Assembly: GCA_026184775.1 (NCBI GenBank)
Contig: JANCYW010000005.1
Location: forward strand, 458,501 to 522,500
Length of the DNA: 64,000 bases
Reading direction: 5' to 3'
Source: Cyanidium caldarium
Taxonomy: Eukaryota; Rhodophyta; Bangiophyceae; Cyanidiales; Cyanidiaceae
Under the pieces are notes generated by a model. That model was not told the DNA's origin. It ran no database searches and worked only from the letters and a program-made list of their open reading frames with translations. Every line of letters begins with the position of its first letter. Position 1 is the first letter of the stretch. Positions 1-9,792 of the stretch are shown here, in pieces. The position numbers and the translations under genes are program-made.

Positions 1-577
1 GTCGCAGCCAGTTGAACATACTCCGCTGCTGGGGGCATCGACCACCGCCGCCGCCACCGCTGTCGCATCACCCGGTCTGGCGAGCCGCATGGTACAATCA
101 CTGGGATGGCGATCGGGCGCCGCCGCTCCATCCAGTGGGCAGGCGACCGCCTCGTCTACATCCGCATCACCGACTGCACCCGCCGCCGAGTGGCTTGCCC
201 AACGTCGCGACGCCTTTCAGCGCCTCGAGCACAAGTTTTTCGAGCGCCTGCACCTGGAGGCGCACAAAGTGGAGACCTTTTTTCTGGCGATGCAACGCGA
301 GCTGGCCCGCATCACCGAAGCGTTGGCCATCGATGCGCAGCACGCGCGCGCCTGCGATGACCACGCCCGGCTGGCCGCGCTGCGGCGTCGCTACCACGAG
401 CACTACCTGGAGATTGTGGAGCTGATGAATTTCACCGAACTCAACGCCACCGGTTTCGAGAAGATCCTCAAGAAACACGACAAGGTGCTGGGCGTGGAGA
501 CCAAGGCGCCCTACTTGGCGAATGTGTTGCAGCGGTTGGCGTTCTATAGGGCTGCCCAAGAGCAACGCGCCGGGTGA
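1..577 (+). CDS. SPX-domain protein, C-terminal end (5' part outside window)
   Basis: The frame is open from the left edge to a TGA at 575-577, so the start lies outside the window; the ATG at 89 is internal. The visible 191 residues are an Ala/Ser/Thr-rich linker and then the last two helices of an SPX domain, running from FQRLEHKFFERL through the motif TGFEKILKKHDK to the stop. In SPX domains this lysine-rich helix forms the inositol-pyrophosphate pocket that reports phosphate status. The chain ends about 25 residues after the motif, so no EXS, RING, VTC or transporter domain follows. That suggests a stand-alone SPX or SPX-at-the-C-terminus regulator, unlike XPR1 or VTC proteins. It faces the sensor kinase gene, with stop codons 111 bp apart. 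Domain call firm; whole-protein role unknown. Confidence 0.8.
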   Translation, partial: SQPVEHTPLLGASTTAAATAVASPGLASRMVQSLGWRSGAAAPSSGQATASSTSASPTAPAAEWLAQRRDAFQRLEHKFFERLHLEAHKVETFFLAMQRELARITEALAIDAQHARACDDHARLAALRRRYHEHYLEIVELMNFTELNATGFEKILKKHDKVLGVETKAPYLANVLQRLAFYRAAQEQRAG

Positions 578-688
578 GGAGAGCGAGGGAGATGGAGGTG
601 GAGGCGGTGGACGGTGATTCGGGAAAAGTGGAGAATGGATGCGTTGCTGCCATGTCCGATGTTCTTTACAATGGCGGTGTGTGGGAAT

Positions 689-3082
689 TTACGCGGCCAG
701 CGCTCGACGGAACACGATGCCCACCAGCGTGCCCGGGCCGCCACCGCCACTACCATCACCGCTGCATATGCTCTCGGCATTTTCGACGCGTTTGGCCGGC
801 CGGCCACGCGCTCGACGCGGCGGCACCAACAACTCCATCCCACCCGCCGGGCGACGCTGAGGATGCACGCACAGCGCACTGCGGTCCGATGCCGCGTTTC
901 CGTCGCCGTTCGACCGGGAAGGCTCTCGATTCGTCGTCATCGTCGTCGTCGTCGTCGTCGTTGCTGCAACGTTCACCGGATCGCTCGGGACCGCTGGCGG
1001 CCACGGACTGATCAGCACCACCTGCCCGCCCATGGTCTCCACCAGTTGTTGGGTGACGTACAGCCCGAGGCCGGTACCGCGTGCAGGGGAAGCAGAAGAC
1101 GACGACGACGACGACGACGACGTTCGATCCGCCAACGCGGTGGACGGCGACGATGACGACGCGGCCGCCGTGCGACGGGTCGGTAACGCCCTCTCGCCCG
1201 CCACTTGACCGCGATATCCTCGCTGCCATACCAGCGAGCTTTCGGCCGGTGCCACCCCCGGTCCGGTGTCGGCCACATACAATGCCACCGCCTGATCGGC
1301 ATCGGGCACCACCGCCGCCGCCGTTTTCGACGGGGAGGCTGCACGCCGCGGCCGCAGCTGCACCGTCTGGATCCACAGGTACACCGCGCGGTAGGCAGGC
1401 GGCGCGCCCAGCGCCGTATACTTGATGGCGTTCTCGATGATGTTGCTGGCGGCTTCGCGCAACGCAAACGCATCCGCCAGAATGGCTGGCGTGTCCATCG
1501 GTTCCACCGCGGCATACAGCGCCACCCCCAGCTCTAGCGCCAGCGCCTTGGCCGGTCCGATCAGCGGACGCACCACATCGGGCATCCAGCAGAGTCGTGG
1601 TTGCAGCGCGCGGTTGTTTTCGGCAGTGCCTGCCGCGATAGCGGTGGTGGTGTCCACCGACGGTGTCGACGGCGGCAACAACAGGTCGCGCGATCGGGAG
1701 TGTCGTTCCGCATCGGACGCGGCCATGGCGCCGCCCGCCAGCATCCCCCTCCACCCTACCTCTTGGCCGCCCCGCGATGGCGGCAACAAACTGGGCACGT
1801 GAGCCACGCGGTCGAGCGGTAACAGCAGATCCCCCAACCGCTCGCTCTGTACGATGATATCGCGCGCCAAGTCCCGGTTCAAGTCCTCGGGCGGCAGGCG
1901 TCGCAGCAGCAGTTTGCCGAACGTGCGCAACGCGCTCAACGGACTGCGCACCTGGTGCAGGATGGTGCTAAGCACTTCGCGCATTTGCGATATCATCAGC
2001 GATTCGCGAGAGGCCGCCTCCCGGCGCTGCCGTGCCTCGGCGTCCGCTGCGGCACCATCCGACGGCGGCGCACCGATGGCGTCCATGGGATCGAGGCGGT
2101 CGTTCGGCGATGTCCGCTCGCCCTGTCGCCGCTGATCCAGCGTAAACGCCAACGATAGCGTTCGCGCCACGGAGGCCACCTCATCTTTCTGGCGCGTCGC
2201 CCACAGGGCGCCGCCGCGCCGGCGACCGCTCTTGTTGTTGCCGCCGCTGGACAGCGCCGATGGCCACACCACCAACAAACCCGCCACCATATTGTCGTCG
2301 ACAATGGGCGCCGACAGACCGCCGTCAGGCAGGTGGTTCACGCGGCTCTTTCCGGGCGACACAAACGGGTAGTCGGGCAGGAGCCACTCGGCGGCCAGAC
2401 CGCCAGGCAACGCCACCGGGCCCACCGGCGGTCGGGAGCCGGGCGCGTTGCCCACCACCCACACCGACTGCGACTCGGGATGCACACAGATGGGCACAAA
2501 CTCGAGCGCACCGTCAGGCGCTTCACGCCGAAAGAACACCGCGCACCGTGCCGCGCCCACCGACGACACCAGCACCTCAAACTGCGCTCGGCATAGGTGC
2601 AAGTACTCGGTGGAAAAGTGCGGCAGCGTCGGCGCCGATGGAGCGAGGGTTGCGTGGCGGGCGGCTAGCGCGGACTCGTCGCCGCCCGTAGATGGAGAGG
2701 TGGAACGCGAGGTGGACGCCAGCAACAGCGGTCGCCGTCGCCGACGTCGTTGCGACGTGGACGAGGAGGTGGGTTCTCGCTGCGGGTCGCGGCTCTGTTT
2801 CAGCGCCAGCCGTGAGAGGGACGTTCTGGAAGGGAGTCGGAGCGTTTGACGACCGACCGCTGTCGTCCTGGTTACACAAGCACGGGATGAACCGGATGGC
2901 GCCGACGCCCGCCACCCCCCATCGCAACGACCGACCACCCACCACGGGTCTCTTCGCAGCCAATCGGTCACGCCCACGTCGCTCCCAGCGCGCTCCCCTC
3001 GTACTGTCCCGAGCGAAATTCCACCTCCACTCGATAATCTTCCGCTAACCAACACGGTAACGAACGCCCATTCACCACCCAT
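689..3082 (-). CDS. CSK: Chloroplast sensor kinase (Hik2-type histidine kinase)
   Basis: A 797-residue protein: an Arg/Ser-rich N-terminus resembling a plastid transit region, a GAF-like sensor region at roughly 155-300, a HisKA dimerisation helix, and an HATPase_c domain at about 540-690. The H-box reads LHQVRSPLSALRTFGKLLLR with the phospho-accepting histidine at about residue 376. The N-box (NIIENAIKY), G1 (DTGPGVAP) and G2 (GTGLGLYV) motifs are all present. The ALRTFGKLLLRRL stretch is characteristic of cyanobacterial Hik2 and algal/plant CSK, which couples plastoquinone redox state to photosystem gene transcription in the plastid. Plant CSK has lost the histidine; it is retained here, so the kinase is probably active. 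In-frame poly-Thr and poly-Ser tracts lie between and after the ATPase motifs. The ATG at 3082 is the only upstream in-frame ATG found before the sensor region. It diverges from gamma-COP. Confidence 0.85.
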   Translation of the reverse strand: MGGEWAFVTVLVSGRLSSGGGISLGTVRGERAGSDVGVTDWLRRDPWWVVGRCDGGWRASAPSGSSRACVTRTTAVGRQTLRLPSRTSLSRLALKQSRDPQREPTSSSTSQRRRRRRPLLLASTSRSTSPSTGGDESALAARHATLAPSAPTLPHFSTEYLHLCRAQFEVLVSSVGAARCAVFFRREAPDGALEFVPICVHPESQSVWVVGNAPGSRPPVGPVALPGGLAAEWLLPDYPFVSPGKSRVNHLPDGGLSAPIVDDNMVAGLLVVWPSALSSGGNNKSGRRRGGALWATRQKDEVASVARTLSLAFTLDQRRQGERTSPNDRLDPMDAIGAPPSDGAAADAEARQRREAASRESLMISQMREVLSTILHQVRSPLSALRTFGKLLLRRLPPEDLNRDLARDIIVQSERLGDLLLPLDRVAHVPSLLPPSRGGQEVGWRGMLAGGAMAASDAERHSRSRDLLLPPSTPSVDTTTAIAAGTAENNRALQPRLCWMPDVVRPLIGPAKALALELGVALYAAVEPMDTPAILADAFALREAASNIIENAIKYTALGAPPAYRAVYLWIQTVQLRPRRAASPSKTAAAVVPDADQAVALYVADTGPGVAPAESSLVWQRGYRGQVAGERALPTRRTAAASSSSPSTALADRTSSSSSSSSSASPARGTGLGLYVTQQLVETMGGQVVLISPWPPAVPSDPVNVAATTTTTTTMTTNREPSRSNGDGNAASDRSALCVHPQRRPAGGMELLVPPRRARGRPAKRVENAESICSGDGSGGGGPGTLVGIVFRRALAA

Positions 3083-3438
3083 GGCACGTTCCGCCTCGGT
3101 CTCGGGTTACCGAGAACCCGAGCGTTCACCAGGACACCGCTCCCAGCGCATCGCCCGACCGATCGCGACGACGCCCGCCCGATTCGTGACGGAGCGCATG
3201 CAATCCACACGCGCGCTTTCGTGATCGCGATCTCTCTCGATTGAATGCTCCACGTCCCCCCGCGGGGCGTTCATCGCGTTCGGGCACAGCCGCCCCGCCC
3301 TCACACCGACACACACACACACACACCCCGTGTAACCGCACCCGCGTGCCCGCTCCCCTGGATCGTTTCCCGAAGGCGACACCTCGCGGCACATTTCATC
3401 GTAACACACTCTCTCCACGTCCTAGTGCGCGACGCATC
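3083..3438. promoter_or_regulatory. Divergent intergenic region between CSK and gamma-COP
   Basis: This 356-bp stretch holds no supported gene and separates two divergent starts, so it must carry both promoters. It contains the 11-mer TTCGTGACGGA at 3183-3193, which recurs upstream of the eL34 gene, and a CA dinucleotide run at about 3309-3326. No clear TATA box was seen. The promoter role is inferred from position. Confidence 0.5.
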
Positions 3439-5416
3439 ATGTCGTTCGCGCGGGGCGCTGGCGGCGGTGCGGCTGCCGAGGAGGCCGCGGAGGAGTCGGC
3501 GCGCGATCTCATCTTCGGCCTGCTGAAAGAGGACGACGCGGAGCTGGTGTCTCCCTTTCAGGGCATCGACAAGGCGGTGGTGGTGCAGGAGGTGCGCGTG
3601 TTCAACGAGAACAAGCTGCGGGTGGCGCGGTGTGTCCGGGTGCTGGTGCGGCTGATGTACCTGGTGCATCAGGGCACGACGCTGAGCAAGGCCGAGTCGA
3701 CGGACGTCTTCTTCGCGGTCACCAAGCTGTTCTCGTGCGATGACGCCGGCTTACGGCGGTTGACGTACTTGGCCATCAAGGAGCTGGCGCGCGGCACCGA
3801 CGAAGTGATCATCGTCACCAACTGCCTGACCAAGGACATCACCTCGACGGTGGACACGCGGCGCGCCAACGCCACCCGCGTGTTGTGCCGCGTGACCGAT
3901 GCGGCGATGGTGGCGCAGATCGAACGCTACTTGAAGCAGGAGTTGGTGGATCGGAATGCGAACGTGGCCAGCGCGGCGCTGGTGGGTGCGCTGACGTTGT
4001 TGGAGGCCGGCAAGGGCGAACAGACCGTGCGTCGGTGGAGCAGCGAAGTGACCCAGGCGCTCACGCATCCCTACCCCATGGTGCAGTATCACGCGCTGGC
4101 GCTGTTGTATCGTCTGCGGCGCCGCGACCGTCTGGCGCTCTCCAAGCTGGTGCAGGATGTGGCGCGTCAGGGCGCCCGCTCGCCGTTAACCGCGGTGCTG
4201 CTGTTGCGCTGCGTGGGACAGGTGATCGAGGCCGAGGGCGGCGCCAGCGGTGCCAACGCCCGCCAACTCATCTCCTTCCTGGAATCGATGCTGCGGCACC
4301 GCAGTGACATGGTGATCGTCGAGGCCGCCCGCGTCCTCAGCACCGTGCGCGGCATCGACGCCGCCGACCTGCAGCCGGCGGTGAACGCCATGCAGATCCA
4401 GCTGGCGTCCGGCAAACCGGTGGTGCGGTACGCGGCGGTGCGCACCCTGAACCAGATCGCCGCCGGGCATCCGCATCTGGTGTCGCCGGCCAACAACGAC
4501 ATCGAGAATCTGGTGGCCGACGCGAACCGCTCGGTGGCCACCCTGGCCATCACCACCCTGTTGCGCACCGGCACCGAGTCGTCGGTAGATCGGCTGCTCA
4601 AGTCGATGAACAAGCTGCTCAACGACCTCAGCGACGACTTCAAGGTCACCGTGATCGAGGCGGTGCGCGCGCTCACCCTCAAGTATCCACACAAACACCA
4701 CGGCCTGATCGCCTTTCTGGGCAATGCGCTGCGCGACGAGGGCGGGCTGGAGTTTAAGCGCGCCGTCGTCGACACGCTGTTCATCGTGATGCGCGAGATA
4801 CCCGACGCCAAAGAGGCCTGCCTGCATCACCTGGTGGAGTTGGTGGAGGATTGCGAGTTTGCCGCGCTGTCGGTGCGGGTGCTGCACGTACTGGGCACCG
4901 AGGGACCGCAGATGCCGCAGCCGGCGCAGTACGTGCGCCACATCTACAACCGCATCATCCTGGAGAACCCGATGGTGCGGGCGGCGGCGGTCTCGGCGCT
5001 GTTTCGGTTTGCACGGGTGTCGACGTTGCGCGACTCGATCGCGCTGTTGCTGCGGCACTGTCTGTTGGACAATGACGATGAGGTGCGGGATCGGGCGGCG
5101 TTGTATTTGGAGATGCTGGGCGAGGCGTCATCGTCGTCATCGCCGCCGCTAATGCCTAGCGAGCGTGTCACCCCGACACCCAACAGCAGCAGCAGCAGCA
5201 GCAGCAGCGGTGACGAGTCGGTGGTGGATGGTGAGCTGCCGGTGCCGCCGGAGAACTTGCAAGCGGCGTTGGTGTCATTCCTACGACGCGACGAGGCCGA
5301 ACGCGGCGCATTTGACGTGTCCAAAGTGAGCAAGGTGCCGCCGCCAGCCGCGACGGCACGTCTGTCGGAGGCGGAGGCCGGGCGCGCCCGTCTATCCGCA
5401 GGGATCACCGCCGTCG

Positions 5417-5452
<36 letters not shown>

Positions 5453-6435
5453 GTGGTGTTTCGTCCACGGCGGCGGGGACGGCGTTGCCCGGCGATGCAG
5501 CCGCCGCCGGAGCTGGTGCGGCGGTGTCGGCATTCCGCCATCCCCTGCAGGAGGAATTCCTGCGGGCGCTGACCGGCGCAACGGCAGCCGCCACCGCCGC
5601 CGCCGCCCAGCTGCCGTCGTGGACGCGCGGCCGATCGCCGTTCAAGTCGTCGACGGTGCTGGAGCTGACCGACGCCGAGGCCGAGTTCCTGGTGGCGGTG
5701 ATGAAGCACGTGTATGAGGGGGAAGCGGGTGCTGCGGGCGTGCTGTTACAGTTCCGCGTGGAGAACACCTTGGACGAACAGGTGCTGGCGCAGTGTCGGC
5801 TGCAGGTGGACGCGTCGGAACTGTCGCAACTGTCGGTGGCCGGGACGTTGCCGGCGACGGTGCCGGTCGCCTGCCACGCAGTCGCCTGGACGTATGTCTG
5901 GCTGGAGCCGACGGCCGATGCGATGCCGCCGTGTATCGACACCGGCACGCTGCGGCCGCAATTGGCGTACGTATTGCAGGACGCCGAGGAGGCGTCCTCG
6001 ACCGAAACGCCGGACGCGACAGCGGCATGGGAGGACGAGTACGGACTGGAGGAGTTCGATCTGGACACCGCGGACTACTTGCATCCGGTGCCGGTGCGTG
6101 GCATGTCGTTCAAGGCGGCGTGGGAGGCGTTGGGCGAGCGAGCCGAAACGTCGACCACGTTGCGGGAGACGTTCGCGCTGCCGCACGAATCGGTGGCGGC
6201 GGCGGTCAAGGCGGTGATCGCTTTCCTGGGCATGGCACCGTGTGAGGGCACGGAACGGGTGTCGGCCACCGCCACCGAACACGTGCTGTTGTTGTCGGGC
6301 GTGTTTGTGGGCAACGCGCAAGTGCTGTGTCGGGGTGACGTGAGCGCGGCGGCCGACGCCGGGGTGAATTTGGAGGTGATGGTGCGCTCGGAACAGCCGG
6401 CGATGAGCGAGATCATCATGGCCTCGATCGCTTAG
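3439..6435 (+). CDS. SEC21: Coatomer subunit gamma (COPI coat)
   Basis: A 998-residue protein, slightly longer than the usual 870-940. Residues 20-560 form the adaptin-N alpha-solenoid and match gamma-COP closely near the start (SPFQGIDKAVVVQEVRVFNE, VRLMYLVHQGTTLSKAE). Residues about 735-998 form the appendage domain and end in the typical SEIIMASIA tail. The linker between them carries a poly-Ser run (about 582-592) and a poly-Gly run near 660. In COPI, gamma-COP belongs to the adaptor-like F-subcomplex and binds Arf1 and KKXX cargo tails on Golgi membranes. The ATG at 3439 is chosen because homology begins just after it and the frame upstream has no ATG. Its last 20 bases overlap the end of the facing Sen1-like gene. 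Confidence 0.95.
5418..5457 (+). repeat. GGC trinucleotide run (poly-Gly)
   Basis: A nearly pure GGC/GGT run inside the gamma-COP linker that encodes more than a dozen glycines. It lies between the solenoid and the appendage, where length change should be tolerated. Confidence 0.8.
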
Positions 6436-7067
6436 AGGTACGGGAAGAGATGGTGGCGCGGCGGGAGGATGGCGGCCTTTGGCGGGGATCGGCCGGCGCG
6501 GTCGTGCCCGATCCCACCTCCAGCAGCGGCAGCGATGGCGTGGCGGTGGTAGAGGATTCGGCGGCGTGTTGTTCCAGGTCGGCAATCAGCGCGTCGATCG
6601 CCTGCGTCTCTTGCGGAAAGGCCTGTCGCGCCGCCGCTGCAATCGACGCCAGACTGAATCCAGACGCCGCCGACGCCAAGATAAACATGCGCACGTCAAT
6701 ATCACCGCCGAGCGACGGTTCGGCAGTGCCCGATACCGTATGTGCGACCGGCACCCGATCCTTGTCCGACTGCCCTGGTCGTTGCAGCCGCGGGTCGCGC
6801 TCGCTCACCGCCTCCACCTTTTGCTTCACCGCCGCCACCTCTCGTTCTCGCTCCTTCGGTGCGGTCAGCCGCTGCAACCACCGCTGTACCGCCTCGTCCT
6901 CCGCGTCGAAGAGCACCCCGCGCTGCTCAGCGTCGTGCAGCAACGCCTCCCAATCGGCGCTGCCCGCCCGCAACGCCGCCGCATGCCCCAACACGATCAG
7001 CGAATACCGCGCCCGCGTCAGCGCCACGTTCATGCGGCGCACATCCTTCACGAAGCCGATACCGTCT

Positions 7068-7104
<37 letters not shown>

Positions 7105-9511
7105 TGCCTCCGGTGCGCACCGCCGAGAACAGCACCACATCGCATTCGCGGCCCTGAAATGCATCCACCGTGTCCACCTCGATGGCCAACGCGCCAGCCC
7201 GACTGCGCCCCAGCGGCAATCCGTCGCGCTCCAGACTCTGTTGCAGCTCCCGCAGCTGCCGTCGGTACGGCGTGATGACGCCCACCGTCCACGCCCGCCC
7301 GCCCCCCTTCGGCCGTGTGCGCCCGTGCTGAGCGTAGAAAAGGCGCAACAACCGCGTCACCAGCTGCGCCTCGGCCGGGTTGTACAACGACGCCGTCTCG
7401 GCATCCCGTCGTTGGCCACCCAGTGACACATTCACAAAACAGTACGGGCCGAACAGGGGCGGCAGGCCGGCGCGGTGAAACGGCGGCGACCACGCCGCAC
7501 TGCGCACGCACGCATCGTCCCGCAGTTGACCGCCGTAGAACCAGCGGTTGGGAAAGGCGGCAATCGCTGGATGCATGCGGTATTGCGTGTCCAGCAGGTG
7601 ACTGGGCAGGCCGCCGCGTTGCAGTCGCTCCATCAGCGATATCGTCAGTGCGGTGCCCGCTGCGCCGCCGCTGAACACCGTGGCGGACAGTTGTCGCGGA
7701 TCGCCCACCAACACACATCGCTCGCAGCCGTATTGCAACGGGATCAGCGCCGATACCTCGGTCGCCTGTGCCGCCTCATCCAACACCACCTGGGAGAAGC
7801 GCAGCGCCCACAGCGGGTCGGCCGAGGCCGCACGGCTGCCGTGGCGAGAGCGCGCATCCCGCAACCATGCCTGCATCAGCGCCGCGCCGCTCAACGTGCA
7901 CAGCACCATCTCCGCCTCTTGCACGTAGGTGCCGGCAATGCACGCCAGCCGTTGCTCGCGGGTGACCGATTTGCCGGTGCCTGTGGCCAGCTGAAAGCGG
8001 CGGTAGTCGCGTTGGCTGCGCTCCAGGCGATCGCGCAGCCGCATCAGCTGTCGCTGCGACTCCCAGTCGTCGGCGCGCACCGTCACCTGCTCCAGCTGCT
8101 GCAGCACGGCCGCGCTGCGCGCCTGCCACTTCTGTTCCCAGGCGGTGCGCTGCTCCATGCTCTCCACCACGCTGAGGAACGCCTCCGCACGGGCCTCGGC
8201 GGTCACCGCGCGCGCCTCCGCGGACACCCGCGCGCCCGCCCCGATGCGCACGATATCCGGGCGGTACACGTTGCGCTCGCCGTCCACAAAGCCGTCGCGC
8301 ACGATGCGAGACACGATTTCGTCCACCGCAGCGTTGGACTGCGCGGCCACCAGCAGGCGCGGTTTGTGCTGCAGGGCGGCGGCGTGGCGCTCGGCGTGCA
8401 GATGCGACAGCTGCACGGCGCTGGCCGATGCCGTCGTGGCCCGCATCGCCGCCATCATCGAATCCAACAGGTGCGCGCCGCCGGTGCTGCGGTGGTCGTT
8501 TTCGGGTGCGGGGGCGGCTTCGCGGGCGATCGAGCCGAGGTACATCTCGTAGTAGCGCTGATAGCGGTGCATGTGCAGCGCGTTCAGCAGCGCCACCAGC
8601 GTCTTGGTCTTGCCAGTGCCCGGTGGACCATGAATCAAATCCACGCCGCGTTGGCGGTAAAAGGCGGCGCGCACCGCAGCAGCCTGCGAGGCGTTCAGGC
8701 CGCGCACCTGCGCCACCATCGCCAGGTAGGCGTCGATATCGCCGCGCCGCTCCAGTTGATGCCGCGGATCGGTGTGCGTCTCGCAAGCCACCCGCGGGTC
8801 CACCAGATCCGCTGCCAGCGGCATTTGCGACAGTCGATGCAGTGCGGCGCGCTCACGGGCGGCGGTCACCAACGTCATGACACGGTACGCGGCGAGGCGG
8901 TGCGGAGTGCAAGTGGATGGACGGCCGTTGGACTCGGCGGTATCGACATCGAACAAGGTGACTGGCGGCAACGACGACGACGACAGCCGCAGCTGCAGCG
9001 TGTTATCCCGCACAGTGCCGATCACCGCCAAGCAGCCGACGGCCGGCTGAAGTCGCAACAGGTGAGCCGGCGATGACGCATCGCGCAGCCGCCGCGCCGG
9101 AAACACCACCACCACGTCGCCGTCATACACCCGCTCGGCACTGCGATACTCGGCGCTCACCTTGAGCGCTGCTCGTCCAGCTCGTGGCGTCGACGGGTTC
9201 GCGCCGTGCGTCGCGGTCGTGGGCGTCACACTCTCCGCGGTCGCTTTCCGCAACCGCTGCACTGCCGCCTCGGACAACTGTACCTCCACAGCGTCAGAGC
9301 GCCTGGCAGAGGTCACAGCCTCCAGCCCGTTACGCAACTCGGCCCGTACTTCGCGACGATGTAGTCGCTCGAATCGCTCCACGTACTCGGCCACCGTGGT
9401 GAACGCAACCGCCTCGTCGACACTTGCCTCCTCCTCGCTTGACGCTGACCGCTGCGAGGCCAACACCGACTCCAGACTCCACGATAATACGTCCCGCAAC
9501 ACATCCTCCAT
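6416..9511 (-). CDS. SEN1: Sen1/senataxin-like SF1B RNA/DNA helicase
   Basis: A 1031-residue UPF1-like superfamily 1 helicase. Motif I (GPPGTGKT) is near residue 294, motif II (DEAAQ) near 576, then motif III (VGDPRQLSAT), QYRMHP, VDAFQGRECDVV and RMNVALTRAR. The stretch DEAAQATEVSALIPLQYGC resembles Sen1/senataxin more than UPF1 or IGHMBP2, and the UPF1 CH zinc domain is absent. Sen1 resolves R-loops and drives termination of non-coding transcription in the nucleus. A pure poly-Gly insert of about 12 residues sits between motifs V and VI (near residue 805). The ATG at 9511 opens a conserved-looking helical N-terminus; in-frame ATGs further upstream would add only low-complexity His/Thr sequence from a TG repeat. 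Its 3' end overlaps gamma-COP by 20 nt. Exact family member less certain than the helicase class. Confidence 0.85.
7069..7103 (-). repeat. CCG trinucleotide run (poly-Gly in Sen1-like helicase)
   Basis: A run of CCG triplets on the + strand that encodes consecutive glycines in the minus-strand helicase, between motif V and motif VI. It probably forms a surface loop of the second RecA domain. Confidence 0.8.
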
Positions 9512-9792
9512 ACGATGGGGACGGTCGAGTGGGTGATGACCGCAGCCGCACCCACCGCAGTCTGTGTGTGTGTGTGTGTGGAGGCGTGCGCGTCTCCTCA
9601 CCCGCGCCAACAACACCATCGCGTTCGGCGACATTCCCGCGCGCGTGGGCGATTCGCGTCGCGCGCACCGGCCGATGGGTTGCGAGGGCGCGTCCCGGGG
9701 AACACGCCGCGCGCATATATCTCGGTTACGGTTGCCGCTACTGCTGGCGTTCAACGTATATGGGTGGCCAGGGCATGTCACCCGAGGCTCGT
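9512..9792. promoter_or_regulatory. Sen1-like promoter region / MutS 3' flank
   Basis: This 281-bp region lies between the helicase start and the MutS stop, both on the minus strand. It holds a TG run at 9563-9580 about 52 bp upstream of the helicase ATG, CG-alternating stretches near 9648-9670, and an AT-rich ATATAT core near 9715-9721 that could be a TATA-like element for the helicase. No gene is supported. Confidence 0.4.

Noticed and set aside
6-425. Alternative short frames at the left edge
   Set aside because: They conflict with the SPX-domain frame, which alone shows a protein family.
7475-9076. A 533-codon plus-strand frame inside the Sen1-like gene
   Set aside because: Antisense shadow with biased composition (His, Arg, Gln, Ala).
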